This document shows positions 45,458 to 55,126 of a DNA stretch of 64,000 bases, piece after piece. The stretch comes from Nocardia miyunensis NBRC 108239 (GTDB lineage Bacteria > Actinomycetota > Actinomycetes > Mycobacteriales > Mycobacteriaceae), in the NCBI RefSeq assembly GCF_001613065.1, contig NZ_BDBQ01000009.1, positions 1 to 64,000 of the forward strand, read 5' to 3'. Every line of letters starts with the position of its first letter. Within the stretch, counting starts at the first letter, position 1. Below the pieces are notes generated by a model. That model worked only from the letters and a program-made list of their open reading frames with translations, searched no databases and had not been told where the DNA came from. The position numbers were made by a program, and so were the translations under genes.

Positions 45458-46923
45458 AATTCGTTCTCCACGGTCGGGGACGGGGTGGTGGTGACCTCGG
45501 TGTCGCGCCCGCTGATCGCACGCTGGAACGCACCCATCGCGGAGGGTTTCGGCGGCGGGGAGACCGGCGTGCTCGGCGGCCCGGCGGGTTCGGCCAGTCC
45601 CTCGGGATGTACGGCGGCCAAGGTGCTGCCCCTGCGTCGCTTCGGTAGCGGCGATGTGGCTGGGGCCGTGACGGTTTCGGCCTCGGCCGATCCGGTGGCA
45701 GCGGCGAGGGCATGGGCGGCGGTATCCGACCGCGCGGCGGGTAGCTGCTGGAATTCGGTGCGGGCGGAGGCGATCGACACCGCCGCGGGCGCGCCGCGGT
45801 CCACTCGCACGATCAGATCGCGTGGCACCACCACGACCACCGCGGTGCCGCCGATCGCCGAGGGCCGATAGGACACCCGCAGACCATGCTTGCGGGCCAG
45901 ATGTCCGACCACCGCGAGACCGAGCCGAGTTCCGGTGAGCGAGGACAGATCCGAGCGCTCCCCCGCCCCCGTGCCCGCCACCGACTCCTCCGCGCGGCGC
46001 AGCGCGGATTCGCTCATCACCAGACCGCTGTCCTCGATCGTGACCACCACACCCGCGGGAACCTCGGCGGCGTAGACGTGCACCTCGGTGGTCGGCGGGG
46101 AGAAGTTGCAGGCGTTGTCGAGCAGTTCGGCCAGCGCGTGCATCACGCCCTCGGCCGCATGCCCGGCGACGCCGATTTCGGCGATGACGCGCAACCGGAT
46201 TCGCTGGTATCCGGCGATCCGGCCCATCGAGCCGCGCAGAATCGACTCCATCGCAATGGGTTTGGCCCAGCGTCGTCCGGTGCGCGCACCGCTGAGCACC
46301 GCGACGCTGTCCGCGAGGCGGCCGGCCTGGGCGGTGCGGTGGTCGAGTTGCAGCAGGTCGGCGAGCACTTTCGGATCGCCGTGGCGATGTTCCATCTCGC
46401 GCAGTTCGGCCAGCATGCTGGTGGTCATGGCCTGCATCCGCCCGGCCGCGCCCGCGAAAGCGGCCATCGCCGAGGCGCGGCGGCGCTCGCTGTGCCGGGC
46501 CTGCGCGGTGCGGTCCGCCACGGCCCGCTCGGCGGCCTCGATCCGCAGGGCGGCATCCTCACCGACCGCGACAAGCTGCGCCGAAAGTTCCTCGCGCACG
46601 GCGCTCACCCGGGCCGATGCCTCGCGGTGCACCGCTTCGAGGGTCCGCTCGGACTCCTCGGCCAATGCCCGGTACCGGCGCGCCTGCGCCGCGTAGTAGA
46701 CGCCGGTGGCGGCGATGGCGCATACCAGGACAGCAGCCGCACTGCAACCGATCGCCATCGAGACGCGCTCATCGACGGGAGTGAAGATCACCGCGCCCAT
46801 CACCGCGACCGCCGCCACAACCGCACACGCGCCGAACGCCCCACCCGCCGTGCGCAGATCTCGATTGCCGGAACCGGCAGCCTGACCGTTCTGCGGATTT
46901 ACTGATACGGCCAACTTCCGCAC
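45454..46923 (-). CDS. cvnA: Membrane histidine-kinase-like sensor, CvnA
   Basis: About 489 residues. Two membrane helices near the N-terminus (AVVAAVAVMGAVIF and AVLVCAIAATGVYYAAQ) enclose a very short external loop (TPVDERVSM). A coiled coil (about 75-150, ESERTLEAVHREASARV) leads to an ATPase domain of the histidine kinase type, with N box LAELLDNACNFS, DSG and GTRLGLAVVGHLARKHG. No typical H-box histidine is seen. The C-terminal 130 residues are low-complexity. The GTG start at 46923 is preferred to TTG 46941. It is the first gene of the conservon. Confidence 0.9.
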   Translation of the reverse strand: MRKLAVSVNPQNGQAAGSGNRDLRTAGGAFGACAVVAAVAVMGAVIFTPVDERVSMAIGCSAAAVLVCAIAATGVYYAAQARRYRALAEESERTLEAVHREASARVSAVREELSAQLVAVGEDAALRIEAAERAVADRTAQARHSERRRASAMAAFAGAAGRMQAMTTSMLAELREMEHRHGDPKVLADLLQLDHRTAQAGRLADSVAVLSGARTGRRWAKPIAMESILRGSMGRIAGYQRIRLRVIAEIGVAGHAAEGVMHALAELLDNACNFSPPTTEVHVYAAEVPAGVVVTIEDSGLVMSESALRRAEESVAGTGAGERSDLSSLTGTRLGLAVVGHLARKHGLRVSYRPSAIGGTAVVVVVPRDLIVRVDRGAPAAVSIASARTEFQQLPAARSDTAAHALAAATGSAEAETVTAPATSPLPKRRRGSTLAAVHPEGLAEPAGPPSTPVSPPPKPSAMGAFQRAISGRDTEVTTTPSPTVENEL

Positions 46924-47365
46924 TTTCCGTTCCGTAACCAACCATTCAAAGAAACAGCCCGGGTGTACACCCCGTATACACCTGAATCCCCTGTTAGAGA
47001 CCCTGATTCATTCCGCGCAGCAGCATAGCCCGACGGGCACGACGACGCCACTCGACGAGATCCAACTCAGTCGAGTTACGCTCCAGCATTGCCCGCCGGA
47101 TGAAAGATTCATCTTGAAGTTTGAACCTTAAGTACCCCACCGCTTCACGCGGAAACCTTAGGACATCCGAACATCTTCGCCCGTCGTACGATACGCCCCG
47201 TAAACACCGATAACGCTGCTATCACGCCCCGATCACGATGTGGCACAACGGAGCTCGCCGGACGGTCGGCTGCCTCGCCTACGGACGCGGGCGGCCCGTC
47301 AGGGTACCGCCCGCGCGCGCAAGTTACCGACGCGTCTCGGGCGGCGTCACGCCGTCGCGCACAGG
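46924..47365. other. Intergenic region upstream of the conservon
   Basis: No gene is supported. A perfect palindrome GGTGTACACC lies at 46962-46971, about 40 bp upstream of the cvnA start, and ACTCGA (47050-47055) / TCGAGT (47071-47076) form a second inverted repeat. The conservon promoter should lie here. Confidence 0.45.
47286..47315 (-). terminator. Hairpin downstream of xylA
   Basis: CGCGGGCGG (47286-47294), a 12-nt loop and CCGCCCGCG (47307-47315): a 9-bp stem 51 bp past the xylA stop on the minus strand. Confidence 0.5.
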
Positions 47366-48532
47366 TCAGCGAGCACCGAGCAGATGCTCCAGCGCCAGCT
47401 GATCGAGCCGCTCGAAGGCCATTCCCCGGCGTCCGGCGGCCTCGGGATCGAACTCCTCGAAGCTGGAACGGTCGCCGAGCAGACCCGCCAAGCCGTCGGC
47501 CGCGGTGGGCTCGGCCAACTCCTGCACCCGCGAATCCCGCAGTGCCTCTTGCACATCCGGATCGGCCCGGAATGCCTTCGCCCGGTCGGCCAGGATGAGA
47601 TAGTTCCGCATACATCCGGCCGCCGCGGCCCATACGCCATCGAAATCCTCGGTGCGCGCGGGCTTGAAATCGAAATGGCGCGGACCCCGATAGTCACTGC
47701 GTTCGAGCAGGTCCACCAGCCAGAATGCCTGGCGCACATCCCCCGCGCCGAAACGCAGGTCCTGATCGTATTTCGGGCCGGTCTGGCCGTTCAGGTCGAT
47801 ATGGAAGAGTTTGCCGTGCCACAGCGCCTGGGCGATGCCGTGCGGGAAATTCAGTCCGGCCATCTGTTCGTGTCCCACTTCGGGATTCAGGCCGAACAGT
47901 TCCGGGAATTCCAGCTCGTCGATGAAGGCCAGCGCGTGGCCGATCGTGGGCAGCAGAATGTCCCCGCGCGGCTCGTTCGGCTTGGGCTCGATGGCGAAGC
48001 GCAAGTCGTAACCCTGCTCGCGCACATGCGTGGCGAGCAGGTCGAACGCCTCCTTCAGCCGATCCAGCGCGAGCCGCACGTCCTTGGCCCCGCCGGATTC
48101 CGCCCCGTCGCGACCACCCCACGCGACGTAGGTGGACGCGCCCAGTTCGACGGCCAGATCGATATTGCGCAGGGTCTTGCGCAGCGCGTACCGCCGCACG
48201 TCGCGATCGTTGGCGGTGAACGCGCCGTCCTTGAACACCGGATGGGTGAACAGGTTGGTGGTGGCCATCGGCACGGCCAGGCCGAACTTGTCCAGCGCGG
48301 CACGGAATCGCGTGATGACCTGTGCACGTTGGGATTCCGATGCGTCGAACGGGATCACGTCGTTGTCGTGGAAGGTGATGCCGTACGCGCCCAGCTCTGC
48401 CAGGCGCTCGATCGATTCGACCGGATCCATGGCCGGGCGGGTCGCGTCGCCGAACGGATCGCGACCCTGCCAGCCGACGGTCCACAGGCCGAAGGTGAAG
48501 CGATCGGCGGGGGTGGGAGTGAACCTGCTCAT
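47366..48532 (-). CDS. xylA: Xylose isomerase
   Basis: A 388-residue class I-type xylose isomerase, converting D-xylose to D-xylulose with Mg or Mn. Typical segments are [34 protein letters not shown] (catalytic His region), [38 protein letters not shown] and [19 protein letters not shown] with metal-ligand acids. It is divergent from xylB across a shared control region. ATG 48532. Confidence 0.96.
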   Translation of the reverse strand: MSRFTPTPADRFTFGLWTVGWQGRDPFGDATRPAMDPVESIERLAELGAYGITFHDNDVIPFDASESQRAQVITRFRAALDKFGLAVPMATTNLFTHPVFKDGAFTANDRDVRRYALRKTLRNIDLAVELGASTYVAWGGRDGAESGGAKDVRLALDRLKEAFDLLATHVREQGYDLRFAIEPKPNEPRGDILLPTIGHALAFIDELEFPELFGLNPEVGHEQMAGLNFPHGIAQALWHGKLFHIDLNGQTGPKYDQDLRFGAGDVRQAFWLVDLLERSDYRGPRHFDFKPARTEDFDGVWAAAAGCMRNYLILADRAKAFRADPDVQEALRDSRVQELAEPTAADGLAGLLGDRSSFEEFDPEAAGRRGMAFERLDQLALEHLLGAR

Positions 48533-48568
48533 GGGCGGCTCCGAACTCTGCGCGGGATCATGAATCCC

Positions 48569-48593
48569 TATTTGTAAAGTCGAAAAACAAATA
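48569..48593. promoter_or_regulatory. Probable XylR operator between xylA and xylB
   Basis: TATTTGT (48569-48575), an 11-bp spacer and ACAAATA (48587-48593) form a perfect AT-rich inverted repeat, in the 119-bp divergent xylA/xylB control region. The TTTGT...ACAAA arms resemble ROK-type XylR operators, and a ROK repressor is encoded downstream of xylB. Confidence 0.75.
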
Positions 48594-48651
48594 TAGTGGG
48601 CGGTGACCCGGATGGGAAGACTGTCCGCACGACCACGGCAGGAGCGTGACC

Positions 48652-50148
48652 ATGGCTGTTCAACGCGTCGTCATCGGCGTCGACAGTTCGACGCAGGCGA
48701 CCAAGGCGCTGGCGGTCGACGTGGACTCGGGGAAGGTGCTCGGCGAGGGACGCGCACCGCATACGGTCAGTACGGGCGAGGCGCGCGAGAGCGATCCGCG
48801 GCAGTGGTGGTCGGCGCTGTGCGCGGCCGTCGCGGAAACCGGGTATGCCACACGGGCCGAGGCGATTTCGATCGGCGGTCAGCAGCACGGACTCGTAACA
48901 CTCGACGCTTCGGGCGAGCCGGTCCGCCCGGCTCTGCTGTGGAACGACGTGCGCTCCGCGCCTCAGGCCGAGGCGCTGGTCGAGCGGTTCGGCGCGCAGT
49001 GGTGGGCCGAGCGCGCGGGCTCGGTGCCCAATGCCTCGTTCACCGCCGCCAAGTGGGCCTGGCTGCGCGAGAACGAACCTCGCGATGCCGAACGCGTTGC
49101 GGCCGTGCGTCTTCCGCATGATTATCTCACCGAACGGCTGACCGGTGTCGGGGCGACAGATCGGGGCGACGCCTCCGGGACGGCCTGGTGGTCACCATCG
49201 GGGTACGACGATCAGGTGCTCGAGGCGATCGGGCTGGACTCCGCGACACTCCCCGCTCTCGCGCCGCCGGACCGCCCGGTGGGTCTTTCTCGTACAGACG
49301 GCCCTGTGCCGCAGGGGATTCCGGTCGCCGTGGGCACGGGTGACAATATGGCCGCGGCACTGGGCCTGGGCCTCGAGCCGGGCACCCCGGTACTGAGCCT
49401 GGGCACCTCCGGCACCGTCTACGCTCGCACTCTGGTCCGGCCGTGCGATCCCACCGGTGTCGTGGCCGGATTCGCCGATGCCGGGGGCGACTGGCTGCCG
49501 CTGGCGTGCACCCTGAACTGCACCCAGGCGATCGACCGCATCGCGACGCTGCTGAGTCTGAACCGGGAGCAGGTGGAACCGGGTGGCGGCGCGGTCGTCC
49601 TGCCATATCTCGACGGCGAGCGCACCCCCCGTCTTCCCTCCGCGAGCGGATTGATCCACGGTCTGCGCCACGACACCACCCCCGGTCAGGTATTGCAGGC
49701 CGCCTACGATGGCGCGGTGTATTCCCTGCTGGCGGCCCTCGAATCGGTCCTGACGCCACCGGACCGCGCTGCCGCGCGGCCGATCCGCTCTGTGGCATCC
49801 GCCCCCACGACATCACCGAACCGGGCTGCCCCGCTGCTCCTGATCGGCGGCGGCGCACGCGGGACGGCCTGGCAGCAGACGGTCCTGCGCCTGTCCGGCC
49901 GCGCGGTCCGCATCCCGCCCGCCGCGGAACTGGTCGCCCTGGGCGCGGCCGCCCAGTCCGCGGCACTGTTGACCGGCGAAGACCCCTATGCGGTCGCCCG
50001 ACGCTGGGGCACCGCCGAAGGCCCACTGCTGGAACCGATTCCGCGAGATGTCGCCGCCTGCGACCGACTCGCCGCAACCCTCGACGCCGCCGCACCGCTG
50101 CTCGACGGCGTCGCGCCACGCCCATCCACCCCGGCGAGCGGCGAATGA
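48652..50148 (+). CDS. xylB: Xylulokinase
   Basis: A 498-residue FGGY-family kinase phosphorylating D-xylulose to xylulose-5-phosphate. Seen: [19 protein letters not shown] (phosphate 1), [48 protein letters not shown] and [17 protein letters not shown] 48652 is chosen because it has an AGGAGC ribosome site with good spacing; GTG 48646 is also possible. It is divergent from xylA. Confidence 0.94.
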   Translation: MAVQRVVIGVDSSTQATKALAVDVDSGKVLGEGRAPHTVSTGEARESDPRQWWSALCAAVAETGYATRAEAISIGGQQHGLVTLDASGEPVRPALLWNDVRSAPQAEALVERFGAQWWAERAGSVPNASFTAAKWAWLRENEPRDAERVAAVRLPHDYLTERLTGVGATDRGDASGTAWWSPSGYDDQVLEAIGLDSATLPALAPPDRPVGLSRTDGPVPQGIPVAVGTGDNMAAALGLGLEPGTPVLSLGTSGTVYARTLVRPCDPTGVVAGFADAGGDWLPLACTLNCTQAIDRIATLLSLNREQVEPGGGAVVLPYLDGERTPRLPSASGLIHGLRHDTTPGQVLQAAYDGAVYSLLAALESVLTPPDRAAARPIRSVASAPTTSPNRAAPLLLIGGGARGTAWQQTVLRLSGRAVRIPPAAELVALGAAAQSAALLTGEDPYAVARRWGTAEGPLLEPIPRDVAACDRLAATLDAAAPLLDGVAPRPSTPASGE

Positions 50149-50180
50149 CCACACCAGTGTTCACCTCGAGCTGCCCACCC

Positions 50181-50218
50181 GTGCGACTACGACTGCTCAC
50201 ATCACATTGCAGTCGCAC
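50181..50218. terminator. Inverted repeat between xylB and the ROK gene
   Basis: GTGCGACT (50181-50188) and AGTCGCAC (50211-50218) are 8-bp perfect arms with a 22-bp spacer. It could attenuate xylB transcription before the regulator gene or be a second operator. Confidence 0.4.
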
Positions 50219-50314
50219 GCCGACGCAACCGCCAACGCACACAGCACGCCCCACCTCCAGCCGCCGGGTACGCATACTCACCAAGGAAATTCACCTGCTC
50301 ACTGCGAGTGCGTC

Positions 50315-51571
50315 ATGACCGGCACACAACCGAAGGCGCATGGGCCGAACACCGTACGGCACAGCGGCGCAGCGTATTTCGGGGCTGATACGCCCGCCCA
50401 CGGTCCGGCTGCCTCACAGCTCAGTATGCGCAGGCACAACCTCGCACTGGTATTGCGGACCGTCGCCACGCACACCGATCTCTCCCGTGCGGACGTGGCG
50501 GCCCGCACCGGACTCACCCGCGCTGCGGTCTCCAGCCTGGTGGACGAACTCATCGCCGCCGAACTCGTCCGCGAAGGGCCGATGGCCTCCTCGGGACGCG
50601 CGGGACGTCCCGGGCGCACGCTGGCGCTGAACGACAGCGGCCCAGCCGGATTCGGACTCGAGATCGGCGTAGGCCATCTCGGCGCATGCGTGACCGATCT
50701 GCGCGGTGAGGTGCGGGTATGGCGACGCGTCGAACGAGCCAATGCCCACCGCGATCCCGCCGATGTCCTTGCCGCACTGGCGGATCTGGCCGCCGATGCG
50801 CGAACCGAGGCCCAGACCCTGGGCTTGCGGCCGCTGTCTCCGCTGCTGTCGGTGCCCGGCCTGCCCGGCCCGGGACCCGCAATGCTCACGCACGCACCGA
50901 ATCTCGGCTGGCACGACATTCCGATCGCCACGCTGTGGCCCGGCCCCGACACTCCGGAACTGGAGAACGAGGCCAATCTGGGAGCCCTCGCCGAACTCTG
51001 GACCGCGCACGCGCCCGGCAACTTCCTGCACGTCTCCGCCGAGGCCGGAATCGGCGCGGCACTCGTCATCGACGGACGGCTCTACAGCGGATCACGTGGT
51101 TTCGCAGGAGAACTCGGCCATATGCCGGTTCATCCTGACGGACCGCGCTGCACCTGCGGCAGCCGAGGTTGCCTCGAGCTGTACGCGAATCAGGATGCGG
51201 TACTGCACGCTGCCGGATTACCCGAGCCGACCACCACCGACCCGGTCACCGTCCTGACCGAGCACGCGAACGCCGGACACCCGGGCGCGTTGGAAGCGAT
51301 CGAACGAGCCGGAGACGCACTGGGTATCGCCCTGGCCGGTGCGATCGGACTGTTCGACCCTGCCGCGGTGGTCCTCGGCGGGGCCTATGCCGAACTCGGC
51401 GGCTGGCTGCTGCCCCGAATTCGCCGACAGCTCGAAAACCGGCTCACCGTAAGACCTTTCGACCCTCGAACGGTTACGGCATCACCGCTGGGCCGACGTG
51501 GCCCGATCCTCGGCGCGGCCCTGCACACGACTCAGGAGATGCTACGAAATCCGGCCGCCCTCGGTCGATAG
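50315..51571 (+). CDS. xylR: ROK-family transcriptional repressor, XylR-like
   Basis: A 418-residue regulator. A MarR-like helix-turn-helix at about 45-95 (LSRADVAARTGLTRAAVSSL) precedes the ROK sugar-kinase-fold domain. The zinc motif is present in GELGHMPVHP followed by CTCGSRGCLE. Context with xylA, xylB and their divergent operator supports xylose-responsive repression. ATG 50315 gives a typical length; the open frame upstream runs into xylB. It is transcribed in the same direction as xylB, 166 bp downstream. Confidence 0.88.
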   Translation: MTGTQPKAHGPNTVRHSGAAYFGADTPAHGPAASQLSMRRHNLALVLRTVATHTDLSRADVAARTGLTRAAVSSLVDELIAAELVREGPMASSGRAGRPGRTLALNDSGPAGFGLEIGVGHLGACVTDLRGEVRVWRRVERANAHRDPADVLAALADLAADARTEAQTLGLRPLSPLLSVPGLPGPGPAMLTHAPNLGWHDIPIATLWPGPDTPELENEANLGALAELWTAHAPGNFLHVSAEAGIGAALVIDGRLYSGSRGFAGELGHMPVHPDGPRCTCGSRGCLELYANQDAVLHAAGLPEPTTTDPVTVLTEHANAGHPGALEAIERAGDALGIALAGAIGLFDPAAVVLGGAYAELGGWLLPRIRRQLENRLTVRPFDPRTVTASPLGRRGPILGAALHTTQEMLRNPAALGR

Positions 51572-51585
51572 CGACACTCCACGGG

Positions 51586-52281
51586 TCATTCCGGCCAAGT
51601 CGACAGGGCCGGGCCGAATGTGCGATGCGCGTTGGCCACTACGGATTTGCCGACTGTCAGGTTGCCCGCGGCCCCGATCACCGCACCGATCCCGATCGGC
51701 AATGTCTTGCCGAACAGGAGAACGCCGCGTTTTGCGATGAATTGGACAATGAACCTTTTCACCAGGGCATTGTCGATATTGCGCACCACTGGAAGTTTGT
51801 CGGCTACCACGGTAGCCCAATCCCTGGCCGCCTGACCGGGATTCCTGCCCAGCAGATCGGCGCCGCCCTCACCGAGCACCACACCGACGACCAGGGCGCG
51901 GCGCTGTTCCGGCGACATCGATTCGATATCGTGCACGGCCCCCACCGAGGCCGCGTACAGCGCGGATGCCTCCAGGAAGAAGACGGATTCGATTCCGCTG
52001 GCGGCCAATCCGATCAAAGTACCCACACCGGGGACCACTGCCGACAGACCCGCGATCGTGCCGCTGGCGGTGACGATGATCAGATATCTCGATTCCAGTT
52101 TCTTTTCGATGTCCTCGGGCGAACGGTCCGGGTGCCGACGTCGTAACCGGTCGACATATTTCGCCGCCAGCGGTCCCTGCACTCCGGTCCCGCCGCGCAG
52201 GAGCAATTCGACAGACTTCTGTAGAGCGTTTTCGAAGATGACGGCGTTCCTTTCCTCGGCCCGGCGCGTTCGTATCGACAC
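51586..52281 (-). CDS. EcsC-family membrane-associated protein
   Basis: About 231 residues. The pattern (LAASGIESVFFLEASALYAA, ALVVGVVLGEGGADLLG, KRGVLLFGKTLPIGIGAVIGAAGNLTVGKSV) resembles EcsC-family proteins, which are membrane-associated and linked in other bacteria to ABC transport or secretion. Several segments are strongly hydrophobic. GTG 52281 is used as start; longer frames upstream are less plausible. It converges on xylR with 14 bp between stops. Function unknown. Confidence 0.7.
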   Translation of the reverse strand: MSIRTRRAEERNAVIFENALQKSVELLLRGGTGVQGPLAAKYVDRLRRRHPDRSPEDIEKKLESRYLIIVTASGTIAGLSAVVPGVGTLIGLAASGIESVFFLEASALYAASVGAVHDIESMSPEQRRALVVGVVLGEGGADLLGRNPGQAARDWATVVADKLPVVRNIDNALVKRFIVQFIAKRGVLLFGKTLPIGIGAVIGAAGNLTVGKSVVANAHRTFGPALSTWPE

Positions 52282-52586
52282 GGCTCGATCTCCCGAGCAT
52301 ATCCGAGCGTCAGCGCGGCGGCAGCGGCACCGAGCCGGGGTATCGCAAGCCCACCCGCCCGAGCGCAGTTGCCGTAAGGATTCCGTCACCGAACAGCCAT
52401 TTTCCGAAACTGTCTGCGCTCAAAAGGTTTTCAACGCCCCACCAGCCGTCTCGTAGCACAGATCGCGGAAAGGCCGATTCGCGCCGAACACCGGTACGGC
52501 GAGCCTTCCGGGTACACCCCCTCGCACCGCACATGCTGGAGCCGAGCCGGACAACACCGGTGGAACTCCGTGAAAGGCGTGCCCTC
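52282..52586. other. Divergent promoter region between the EcsC and DUF1304 genes
   Basis: No gene is supported. A short minus frame (52310-52440) reads like protein (ADSFGKWLFGDGILTATALG) but has no recognised start or relative. Confidence 0.4.
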
Positions 52587-52949
52587 ATGCGAATCGTGGC
52601 CGAAGTGCTGGTCGGACTACTCGCCCTCCTGCACATCTACATCTTGATCATGGAGATGTTCCTGTGGACCACCCCGCGTGTTCGCGCCTCGTTCGGCAGC
52701 ACCGCCGAATTCGCCGAGCAGACCAAGGTGCTGGCCGCGAATCAGGGCCTTTACAACGGATTTCTCGCCGCGGGCCTGATCTGGAGCCTGATCGCCGCCG
52801 ACCCGGTCGGCCATGACGCCGCGATCTTCTTCACCGCCTGCGTCGTGGTCGCGGGACTCTACGGCGGCTTCACCGCCGGACGGCGCATTCTCCTGGTCCA
52901 GGCATTGCCGGGCGCGATATCCCTGATCGCAGTCCTGCTGGCCGGTTGA
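52587..52949 (+). CDS. DUF1304-family membrane protein
   Basis: A 120-residue small integral membrane protein with about four helices, matching DUF1304: LVGLLALLHIYILIMEMFLW, ANQGLYNGFLAAGLIWSL, and GLYGGFTAGRRILLVQALPG. ATG 52587 starts the domain. The family is widespread in Gram-positive bacteria and its function is unknown. It is followed by the SDR/ene-reductase/TetR block on the other strand. Confidence 0.85.
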   Translation: MRIVAEVLVGLLALLHIYILIMEMFLWTTPRVRASFGSTAEFAEQTKVLAANQGLYNGFLAAGLIWSLIAADPVGHDAAIFFTACVVVAGLYGGFTAGRRILLVQALPGAISLIAVLLAG

Positions 52950-53091
52950 GACTACGACGTCTCCGAGCCCGCGAGCCGCGCGGGATCGAAGGTGAACACG
53001 TGATTCGACATCGCCGAATCTTCCCAGGACACAAGGTGACCCGACACCGATGTCGCCTCGTGCCGAATACCGCTGCGGTACAGCCTGGAAC

Positions 53092-53853
53092 TCAGCCGAA
53101 ATTCGACCCGGCGGTCATACCACCGTCGGCGACGAATTCCGCACCGTTGCAGTAGCTGGACTCCTCCGACGCCAGGAAGACCACCAGACCGGTCACCTCT
53201 TCGGGAAGTCCCAGGCGGGCAAGCGGATTGGCGGATCTGTCCACCGCCGGGGCAGCGCCGGGCTCGGCGACCGGTGCGCCGATCATCGGCGTCATGATGC
53301 CACCCGGATGCACGGAGTTGACCCGGACGCCGTGCGGGGCCAGCTCCAGCGCAGCGGATTTGGTGAGCCCGCGCACGCCGAACTTCGACGCGGTGTACGC
53401 GTGCATTCCCGCGACGCCCTGCATCCCCGCGGCCGAGGAAATATTGATCACCGAGGCCGGACGCGATTCCACCAGCGCGTCCCGGGCCGCGCTCAGGCCG
53501 AGGAACGGACCGGTCAGATTCACCGAAAGCACGCGCTCCCACTGCTTTTCGGTGTAGACGCCGAGCGGGCCGCCGTCCAGCAGACCGGCATTGTTGACCA
53601 GCACGTTGAGCCCGCCGAACCGCTCGACCGCGGCCTGGACCGCCGCCGTCCAGTCGTCCGCGCGAGTCACGTCGAGGTGCACGAAGATCGCCCGCTCGCC
53701 GAGTTCGGCCGCCAGCCGCTCACCGGCGTCGTCGGCGATATCGCCCAGCACCACCGCCGCGCCCTCGGCGACGAAGGCGCGCGCATGCGATGCGCCCATG
53801 CCTCCGGCCGCGCCGGTGATCAGCGCGACGCGTCCGGTCAATCGTCCTGCCAC
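53092..53853 (-). CDS. Short-chain dehydrogenase (FabG3/hydroxysteroid dehydrogenase-like)
   Basis: A 253-residue classical SDR. TGAAGGMGASHARAF binds NAD(P), the NNAG signature is at VNNAG, the catalytic Ser is in INISSAAG and YTASK gives the Tyr-Lys pair. It resembles 3-alpha/20-beta-hydroxysteroid dehydrogenase and FabG3 of mycobacteria. GTG 53853 follows GAGGAG with suitable spacing. It lies 76 bp downstream of the ene-reductase gene in the same direction, so probably one operon with it and TetR. Confidence 0.88.
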   Translation of the reverse strand: MAGRLTGRVALITGAAGGMGASHARAFVAEGAAVVLGDIADDAGERLAAELGERAIFVHLDVTRADDWTAAVQAAVERFGGLNVLVNNAGLLDGGPLGVYTEKQWERVLSVNLTGPFLGLSAARDALVESRPASVINISSAAGMQGVAGMHAYTASKFGVRGLTKSAALELAPHGVRVNSVHPGGIMTPMIGAPVAEPGAAPAVDRSANPLARLGLPEEVTGLVVFLASEESSYCNGAEFVADGGMTAGSNFG

Positions 53854-53929
53854 AGTTGTAATCTCCTCATCGAGTCGGATGCGGGGCTGACGCCGAGACG
53901 TCCAGCGCGAAAGCCACTGGCGGATAGCG

Positions 53930-55126
53930 TCATTCACCGTCGGCCGCACGGGCGACGGCGGGCTGTTCCAGGCGCAGCACGCAGTGCGTGGTGGTGTAGA
54001 TGGTCGGCATGCATTCGTTGCAGTGGATACACGCCGATCGGGTCGCGGGGTCGGATTGGATGCGGCGCAACAGATCCGGCTCCCGCAGCAATGCGCGGCC
54101 CATGGCGACGAAGTCGAAACCCTCGGACCGCGCGAGCTGCATCGTCTCCAGATTCGTGATGCCGCCCAACAGGATCAGCGGCAGTGCCAGTTCGCGGCGG
54201 AACTGCCGGGCCAGATCCAGCAGATAGGCGTCGCGATACGGATATTCGCGCAGGAACTTCTTGCCCACCACGCGAAAACCCCATCGCGTCGGCACCGGCA
54301 GCGTCTTCGCGAACGAGGCGCGCGGCGCATCGCCGTGGAACAGCAGCATCGGATTGAGCAGCGAACTGCCCGCGGTCAACTCCAGCGCGTCCAGGCAGCC
54401 GTCCTGTTCCAGCCACGCGGCGACCCGCAAGGACGCGGCCAGGCCGAAGCCGCCGCGCACGCCGTCCTCCATATTCAACTTGGCCGTCACCGCCAGCCGC
54501 CCGCCCACCGCGTCGCGGACCGCACGCGCGATCTCGCGCGCCAGCCGGGCCCGGTTCTCATCGGATCCGCCGTAGCGATCGGTGCGCCGGTTCAGCAGCG
54601 GACTCAGGAACGAACTCGCCAGATAGTTGTGGCCGAAGTGGATCTCCACCGCGTCGAATCCGGCCTGCTCGGCGTACCGGGCCGCATCGGCATGCGCCGC
54701 AACGAGTTCGGCGATCTCCGACTCGTCGGGAACCTTCATCATCCGCATGCCCAGCGGGCTGAACATGCGACTGGGCGCGAGCGCGGGCGCCCGGTTGGAC
54801 GCGGCGTTGGCGACCGGTCCGGCGTGACCGAGCTGGGCGCTGACCGCCGCGCCCTCGGCATGCACCGCGTCGGTGAGTCTGCGCAGTCCGGGCAGTGCTT
54901 CCGGGCGCATCCAGATCTGATGCCGGTCGGTGCGCCCGCCCGGGGCGACGGCGCAGTAGGCGACGGTCGTCATACCGACACCGCCGGAGGCGATTTCGCG
55001 GTGGAAGCCGATCAGCTCATCGGTCACCAGGGCGTCCGGCGTGCGTCCCTCGAAGGTCGCGGCCTTGATCACCCTGTTGCGCAATGTGATCGGGCCGAGC
55101 TTGGCCGGTGCGAAGATGTCGTTCAT
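53930..55126 (-). CDS. NADH:flavin oxidoreductase of the OYE/2,4-dienoyl-CoA-reductase family
   Basis: A 398-residue FMN-binding TIM-barrel enzyme. LGPITLRNRVIKAATFEG, QLGHAG and HFGHNYLASSFLSPLLNRRTDRYGGS are old-yellow-enzyme signatures (substrate-binding His and Asn present). The C-terminus CIHCNECMPTIYTTTHC has cysteines that could bind a cluster, but the FAD/NADPH domain of full 2,4-dienoyl-CoA reductase is absent. ATG 55126 overlaps the TetR stop (ATGA), so translation is coupled. Its substrate is probably an unsaturated carbonyl compound. Confidence 0.88.
   Translation of the reverse strand: MNDIFAPAKLGPITLRNRVIKAATFEGRTPDALVTDELIGFHREIASGGVGMTTVAYCAVAPGGRTDRHQIWMRPEALPGLRRLTDAVHAEGAAVSAQLGHAGPVANAASNRAPALAPSRMFSPLGMRMMKVPDESEIAELVAAHADAARYAEQAGFDAVEIHFGHNYLASSFLSPLLNRRTDRYGGSDENRARLAREIARAVRDAVGGRLAVTAKLNMEDGVRGGFGLAASLRVAAWLEQDGCLDALELTAGSSLLNPMLLFHGDAPRASFAKTLPVPTRWGFRVVGKKFLREYPYRDAYLLDLARQFRRELALPLILLGGITNLETMQLARSEGFDFVAMGRALLREPDLLRRIQSDPATRSACIHCNECMPTIYTTTHCVLRLEQPAVARAADGE

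Noticed and set aside
52952..53008. Short peptide MSNHVFTFDPARLAGSETS downstream of the SDR
   Set aside because: Looks protein-like but is too short, has no homologue I recognise, and lies at the end of a frame antisense to nothing definite.
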